Assembly (NCBI RefSeq): GCF_030012605.2
Contig: NZ_CP114055.2
Direction: 5' to 3' (one strand)
Origin: Bergeyella_A cardium
Lineage (GTDB): Bacteria > Bacteroidota > Bacteroidia > Flavobacteriales > Weeksellaceae
DNA: 64,000 bases
Shown: positions 59,688 through 64,000 of the stretch, piece after piece
Numbering within the stretch: the first letter of the stretch is position 1
How the letters are laid out: each line of letters begins with the position of its first letter
Notes under the pieces: generated by a model
What the model was told of the DNA's origin: nothing
Database searches by the model: none
Seen by the model: the letters and a program-made list of their open reading frames with translations, nothing else
Position numbers and translations under genes: made by a program

Positions 59688-61295
59688 TTATTGTACTTTT
59701 AGCGCTGTATAATCGCTTTCATTGGAGAGGCGATCAACGGATTGCAGAGCAATTACACTCAGGAGTTTAGAATTTTTCACCCGTTCTACTGCTTTTGAAG
59801 TCTCAGATGGGTTTAAAATCATCGTTTCCCAGCTGTCGCCATATTTAAGGTAGAGCACCCACTTAAAGACTTTTGCAGGTTGAGAAGTCTTCCAGTTTAT
59901 CGTTACGCTTTGTGGGTTTAGAGTATAATTAAGCTCTGGTCGAGGTGCTTTTTCGGACTTTATCCAAGGGGATTTTGGAGCGAGAGCCTCCTCTTTGTAG
60001 GAATCTTTGGCAAGTGTGGAGAGCATATCATACTTTTTAATGAGCCCTGCAACGCTCCAATGCAGTGCCCCTGCATCATCGCCCAGAATTTCTCTGGTGA
60101 GGCGTATCTGATTGGCAATCTCAGTAGGGCGATGCGAAGCCTTAATTTCAACGGTATTGAGACCTGGCCAGAGGTGTCTCTTATGGGTGTTTTCTGCTTT
60201 CCACCAGAGGAGGAGCTCCCTAAAACTCTGCCCTTTGGAGTCTATCGCCCAGTAGAGCTGCGGAGAGAAGTAATCTACCCAGCCTTTATTAAGCCAGAGC
60301 TTTGCATCGGCATAGAGTTCATCGTATTGAGAAAGCCCTTTTGCCGACGCTGGATAGCCAGGTTTCCAAATTCCGAAAGGGCTGATACCAAACTTCACAT
60401 AGGGTTTTTCTGCCTTGATTTCCTTATAGATTCGCTCCACAAACTTATTTACATTCTCCCGTCTCCAATCGGCTTTTGAGAGCTGACCACCTTTGGCTAT
60501 GTACTCATTCCAAGTTCGCTGATCGGGGAAGTCCGCACCATTATTATAGGAGGAATAAGGATAGAAATAATCATCAAAATGCACCGCATCTATATCATAC
60601 CTTCGGACGAGGTCTCGCACCACCGCAGAGGTATGGTTCTGGGTTTTAGGGTCGGAAGGGTCAAACCAATACATCCCATTCTTTAGGCGAACCACATTCG
60701 CATCGGTTGTATTGATCATAGATTTTGGGCTGACTTTCCCACCATTGGAGTGATGTGCTCGATACGGATTTAGCCAGATATGAAGCTCCATTCCGAGCTT
60801 ATGAGCTTCCTCTATCCAGAATTCCAATGGGTCGTAATAAGGTTCTGGAGCTCTGCCCACCTCCCCTGTCAGAAAGTAGGACCAAGGCTCCAAATCACTT
60901 TTGTAGAGGGCATCTGCTGAAGGTCTTACCTGGAAAATCACCGCATTAAAATGATGATTTTTGAGGAGTTCCAATATAAAAAGAGCCTCATTTTTTTGCT
61001 CCTGCACACTAAGATTTTTCTTAGACGGCCAGTTGATATTCGCTACCGATGCCACCCACGCTGCTCGGAACTCCCTTTTTACCTCTGGGAGCTGTACGCG
61101 CAAGGCATCTTCCTTTTTCACTGGGGGCTGAGGCTTCTGATGTGGCTGTTGCTCAGATTTTGTAGGTGTTTTCTTCGTTTTTGCTACGGTTTTTGTTGTC
61201 TTTACGGATCTTTTTACGGTTTTCCTTTTTTGGCTACCACAGGCATTAATGACGAATGCAAGCAGAATAAGTAGAGGAAAATACTTTAATTTCAT
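59688..61295 (-). CDS. GHL10 (DUF187) family glycosidase lipoprotein, DigH-like
   Basis: A 535-aa lipoprotein (lipobox FVINAC, Cys19) with a Lys/Thr/Pro linker (residues 20-65) and a TIM-barrel GHL10 domain: FRAAWVASVANINWPSK, FNAVIFQVRPSADALYKSDL, MELHIWLNPYRAH, AVHFDDYFYPY and FGISPFGIW. The C-terminal 100 residues form a fibronectin-like domain. E. coli DigH (YddW), a GHL10 lipoprotein, cuts peptidoglycan strands stripped of peptides, so a cell-wall role is plausible. Substrate not proven for this subgroup. Confidence 0.88.
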   Translation of the reverse strand: MKLKYFPLLILLAFVINACGSQKRKTVKRSVKTTKTVAKTKKTPTKSEQQPHQKPQPPVKKEDALRVQLPEVKREFRAAWVASVANINWPSKKNLSVQEQKNEALFILELLKNHHFNAVIFQVRPSADALYKSDLEPWSYFLTGEVGRAPEPYYDPLEFWIEEAHKLGMELHIWLNPYRAHHSNGGKVSPKSMINTTDANVVRLKNGMYWFDPSDPKTQNHTSAVVRDLVRRYDIDAVHFDDYFYPYSSYNNGADFPDQRTWNEYIAKGGQLSKADWRRENVNKFVERIYKEIKAEKPYVKFGISPFGIWKPGYPASAKGLSQYDELYADAKLWLNKGWVDYFSPQLYWAIDSKGQSFRELLLWWKAENTHKRHLWPGLNTVEIKASHRPTEIANQIRLTREILGDDAGALHWSVAGLIKKYDMLSTLAKDSYKEEALAPKSPWIKSEKAPRPELNYTLNPQSVTINWKTSQPAKVFKWVLYLKYGDSWETMILNPSETSKAVERVKNSKLLSVIALQSVDRLSNESDYTALKVQ

Positions 61296-61378
61296 CTGTT
61301 CTTGATTTAAAGCCTCAAAAATAGGGGTTAATGATGAAATCTAAAACTCTAAATTGAAATCAAGTGTATTAAATAACG

Positions 61379-61418
61379 AAAAACAGCAATGAGCATTAGC
61401 ACTCACCACTGTTTTTAA
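61379..61418. terminator. Probable terminator of trxB
   Basis: AAAAACAG ... CTGTTTTT enclosing TGAG ... CTCA, an interrupted stem between trxB and the GHL10 gene. Less regular than the other terminators in the window. Confidence 0.5.
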
Positions 61419-61455
61419 TAAAATAATCCTTTTCTTTTTAAAAGTAGAGTTTAGT

Positions 61456-62400
61456 CTATCCTTCCAATTCTGCTAAATACCGCTCGGCATCTATTGCTGC
61501 CATACAGCCACTGCCCGCTGCGGTTATCGCCTGCCTGTAGACAGGATCTTTTACATCACCAGCGGCAAATACGCCAGGTATGTTGGTATGCGAACTACCT
61601 TTTTCTGTGAGGATATAGCCGTTCTCATCCAAATTTATCTGACCTTTGAAAATATCCGTATTCGGCTTATGACCAATGGCGATAAAAATACCGTGAACCT
61701 CTATTTTGGCAGTATCCTTCGTTTGATTATTAATAACTACCGCACGCTCTACCAAGTTGTTTTCCCCCTCAATCCCGATGAGCTCGTGGTGGAATTTCAC
61801 TTCTATATTTTCGGTATTCATCACTCGGTGTACCATTGCTTTTGAAGCCCTAAACTCACCCTTTCTCACGAGCAGAGTAACCTTTGAGCAGAGCTTAGCA
61901 AGATAAGTAGCTTCTTCGGCAGCGGTATCCCCCCCTCCTACTACGATGACCTCTCTCCCTTTGTAGAAAAATCCGTCGCAAGTAGCACAAGCAGAGACTC
62001 CCCCACCCGCATATTTCTGCTCATCATCGAGTCCCAAATACTTGGCAGAAGCTCCAGTGGAAATGATAACGGTACGGGCCAAAATCTCCTTATCACCTGC
62101 CCAAAGCGTATGAACTCCACCCTTTTGAGTGGCAAATTCTGCCTTAGTAATGGTCTCAAAATGTACTTTTGTATCAAATCGTTCGGCTTGTTTCTGCAAA
62201 TCCATCATCAGCTGGGTACCTGTAACCCCTTCTGGATAACCAGGGAAGTTATCTACTTCAGTAGTGGTGGTCAGCTGCCCGCCTGCTTGTAATCCTGTGT
62301 ATAATTCTGGCTTTAAATCTGCCCTTGCAGCATAGATAGCTGCTGTATAACCCGAAGGGCCAGAGCCGATAATAACGCAATCTAAAATATTCTTTTCCAT
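61456..62400 (-). CDS. trxB: Thioredoxin-disulfide reductase
   Basis: A 314-aa FAD/NADPH enzyme that reduces thioredoxin. FAD site CVIIGSGPSGYTAAIYAARA, redox-active CATC (Cys138, Cys141 in VSACATCDGFFYKG), NADPH site VVGGGDTAAEEATYL and C-terminal GVFAAGDVKDPVYRQAITAA. Full length. It lies downstream of secG on the same strand with a 96-bp gap; own promoter not identified. Confidence 0.97.
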   Translation of the reverse strand: MEKNILDCVIIGSGPSGYTAAIYAARADLKPELYTGLQAGGQLTTTTEVDNFPGYPEGVTGTQLMMDLQKQAERFDTKVHFETITKAEFATQKGGVHTLWAGDKEILARTVIISTGASAKYLGLDDEQKYAGGGVSACATCDGFFYKGREVIVVGGGDTAAEEATYLAKLCSKVTLLVRKGEFRASKAMVHRVMNTENIEVKFHHELIGIEGENNLVERAVVINNQTKDTAKIEVHGIFIAIGHKPNTDIFKGQINLDENGYILTEKGSSHTNIPGVFAAGDVKDPVYRQAITAAGSGCMAAIDAERYLAELEG

Positions 62401-62496
62401 AATATCTAAAATTTATTTGGCTTAAAGTCTCAGCCTGTGATTAAAAATAAAATCACCATAGAGTATCTCCACAGTGATTAATTTGTATCTGTTTTC

Positions 62497-62844
62497 TTAT
62501 TTTGTAGCGTCTGAATCCTGTGCAGGAGTGGTAGCAGGAGCAGAAGTATCTTTCTTAGCGGGAGTGCTCGCTTCCCTTTGCGCTGGAGCTACCGATGTAG
62601 AAGGCGTAGGATTCGCTGTGAGTACTACACTGAGGATAATCAGCACTACGATGGTGATGCCCAAAGTCCAAGTAGCTTTCTCCATAAAGTCATTGGTTCT
62701 CTGTACCCCAAACTGAGCGGAGGAAGCACCTCCAAAAGTACCAGAAAGCCCTCCTCCCTTAGGGTTTTGAGCTAAAATGATAATGATTAATAAAACGGCT
62801 GCTATGACGATTAACACCATTAGCAATGTAAATATTGTACTCAT
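62497..62844 (-). CDS. secG: Preprotein translocase subunit SecG
   Basis: A 115-aa protein with two membrane helices (about residues 4-26 and 58-78) and the family core ILAQNPKGGGLSGTFGGASS plus QRTNDFMEKATWTLG. The C-terminus is a Pro/Ala/Thr/Ser tail (PTPSTSVAPAQREAS) typical of flavobacterial SecG. ATG 62844 (MSTIFTLLMVLIV) is the start because the promoter's -7 element covers 62866-62873. Confidence 0.93.
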   Translation of the reverse strand: MSTIFTLLMVLIVIAAVLLIIIILAQNPKGGGLSGTFGGASSAQFGVQRTNDFMEKATWTLGITIVVLIILSVVLTANPTPSTSVAPAQREASTPAKKDTSAPATTPAQDSDATK

Positions 62845-62865
62845 TAGTTTTCTAAATTTAGTGGG

Positions 62866-62897
62866 CAAATGTAGCCCTTTTTTATTTAATGGACAAA
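62866..62897 (-). promoter_or_regulatory. Promoter of secG
   Basis: Minus strand TTTG (62894-62897), 20 nt, TACATTTG (62866-62873), an exact consensus match. Confidence 0.75.
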
Positions 62898-62926
62898 TAA
62901 AATAGAGCTACCCCAAGAGGTAGCCC
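62896..62926 (-). terminator. Terminator of the M16 protease gene
   Basis: Minus-strand hairpin GGGCTACC / GGTAGCTC (one G-U pair; 62905-62926) followed by TATTTTATTT. It directly abuts the secG promoter. Confidence 0.7.
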
Positions 62927-62941
62927 TATTCGAATGAATGT

Positions 62942-64000
62942 TTACTTAAAAGTGGCTTCTGTCGCCTTATTGATTTCGTAGGAATTTACATTAAAGATCA
63001 TCTCCATACCATTGATATTCTGTGTAATCTTGAATGGGAGCTTCAGACCCTGTACTTCCTTATAGTCGGAATAATAAGTCGGAATGCTGATCTCCTGCCC
63101 ATTGGCTTTTTGGAGTTTCAATTCGCCTAATTTAAGCCCAGACTTCACGCTATAATAATAAGTAGTACTCCCCTGCTTGAGCGCGTACGCATCTTCACCA
63201 TTAATGTTTTCAATGCCCTTGAGCTCTACTTTATCTTTGGTGAAATTCGCTTCTGGGAAGAGACCTGCTTCGGCTTTCATCTCGGCTTTTGCTTCTTCTG
63301 GCATTGGGACTTTATTCCCTTGTGCTACGATATAGCCGTCTTTACCATTGAATACCATTTTTTGCACGGTGTTACCCATCATTTTCATCTCCATAAGGAA
63401 TTCCCCTTTCTTCCCTTTGATAGTGGAGAGCTCAAGTGCCATTCCCTGTACCGTTCCCGAAGCATTAGTAGTAAGGTATTTCACTTTTTCTATTGCGGCT
63501 TTACTTCCAGTAGCACTTATGAACTTCTGTGCTATGGATTCTACGGTTACATTAGCATCAATTTTCTTAGTTGCTGGCTTTTGGGTTGGGTTTGCATAGG
63601 CATCAAAGTATTTTACTGGGTAGCCGAGTTTCTCTACACTGTCTGCAATCTCACTCGCCTTTCCTGCAATGAAAATTCGGCTTTGGTTAGGAAGGATGTT
63701 AGCTTTTGCAGCGTTTTCTGTATCGGCAATCGTTACTTTATCAATAGATTTGAGATAGTTATTATAAAAACCTTCTGGGAGGTTTTCTAATTTCTCACTC
63801 AGAGCAAATTCTGCAATCGTTTCTGGCTTCTCCAGAGACATAATAAACTGACCTTTTAGTTTGGCTTTTGCGTTTTCTAACTCGTCTAATTTGATGGCGG
63901 AAATTCCTTTTAATTCGTTCATAAATTCTTGAACTGCTTTATCAGTAACCTCATTTCTCACACTAGCATTTGCTGTGAATTTTGGGCTGTATTTACCTGT
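62942..64000 (-). CDS. M16 family peptidase, C-terminal part (5' end beyond window)
   Basis: 352 residues of a longer protein are in the window; the frame is open through 64000 (TGKYSPKFTANASVRNEVTD), so no start is present. The first 110 residues have the non-catalytic M16_C pattern: AVQEFMNELKGISAIKLDEL, AKAKLKGQFIMSLEKPETIA and FYNNYLKSIDKVTIADTENA. The last 210 residues form a separate beta-rich domain (VQGMALELSTIKGKKGEFLM; SYEINKATEATFK) that resembles LolA/DUF4292-like outer-membrane lipid carriers. The HxxEH zinc site lies outside the window. Bacteroidetes M16 proteins of this type are periplasmic. Confidence 0.85.
   Translation of the reverse strand, partial: TGKYSPKFTANASVRNEVTDKAVQEFMNELKGISAIKLDELENAKAKLKGQFIMSLEKPETIAEFALSEKLENLPEGFYNNYLKSIDKVTIADTENAAKANILPNQSRIFIAGKASEIADSVEKLGYPVKYFDAYANPTQKPATKKIDANVTVESIAQKFISATGSKAAIEKVKYLTTNASGTVQGMALELSTIKGKKGEFLMEMKMMGNTVQKMVFNGKDGYIVAQGNKVPMPEEAKAEMKAEAGLFPEANFTKDKVELKGIENINGEDAYALKQGSTTYYYSVKSGLKLGELKLQKANGQEISIPTYYSDYKEVQGLKLPFKITQNINGMEMIFNVNSYEINKATEATFK

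Overview
The window looks like a chromosomal segment of a flavobacterium of the Weeksellaceae type (Chryseobacterium, Riemerella or Bergeyella relatives). The reasons are moderate AT richness, promoters of the Bacteroidetes form TTG-N19-20-TAnnTTTG upstream of many genes, type IX secretion C-terminal tails on two nucleases, DUF6261, DUF4293 and DUF3575 proteins, a Bacteroidetes-type threonine dehydrogenase, and a class II HMG-CoA reductase. The genus cannot be fixed from the sequence alone. No insertion sequence, prophage, CRISPR array or rRNA operon was seen.

Layout. 1-2708: a DUF6261 gene cut by the left edge, a palindromic 42-bp tandem array, and an overlapping DUF262/HEPN gene pair that looks like an accessory toxin or defence module. 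2752-11317: valS, a methyltransferase/crotonase pair, HMG-CoA reductase, a conserved orphan, an MBL-fold hydrolase and tRNA-Leu. 11318-13465: an AT-rich islet between tRNA-Leu and tRNA-Arg with a small membrane protein and a PD-(D/E)XK nuclease. 13514-24883: housekeeping and envelope genes (metal-chelate binding lipoprotein, lgt, polyprenyl synthase, hemN, M48 protease, fabI, tatC, prmC, yaaA, sua5) plus the remnant of a secreted subtilase. 24944-29191: a co-directional nitrite/nitric-oxide cluster (Rrf2 regulator, NirK lipoprotein, SUMF1-like lipoprotein, SCO protein, cytochrome c, Ric repair protein). 29470-36731: gapA/pfkA, hemW, small proteins and two tandem secreted endonuclease I paralogues. 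36811-46381: pirin, a YeiH-type exporter with a LysR regulator, a Na+/H+ antiporter, a Crp/Fnr regulator, tRNA-Phe, and a sugar permease/ROK kinase pair. 46515-64000: rho with a long disordered insert, threonine dehydrogenase, murI, mntR-pcm, rsmG with an AddB-like nuclease, a glycosyltransferase, gyrB, a DigH-like lipoprotein, trxB, secG and a truncated M16 protease.

How the genes connect. pfkA-gapA, the permease/ROK kinase pair and threonine dehydrogenase belong to central carbon supply. HMG-CoA reductase and the polyprenyl synthase belong to isoprenoid synthesis by the mevalonate route. hemN and hemW concern heme. Cytochrome c, SCO and NirK form an anaerobic or microaerobic respiratory module, with Ric repairing NO damage. 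Lgt, TatC, SecG, the two T9SS cargo nucleases and many lipoproteins reflect envelope traffic.

The most unusual non-coding feature is a set of unrelated intergenic tandem arrays whose periods cluster near 21-22 or 41-42 bp (about two or four helical turns), several with palindromic cores. There are also short arrays of 7-bp units (AGCnnnn) and a dispersed GC-richer element around CCCACTGGCGTGGGGAG. These have no protein-coding explanation.
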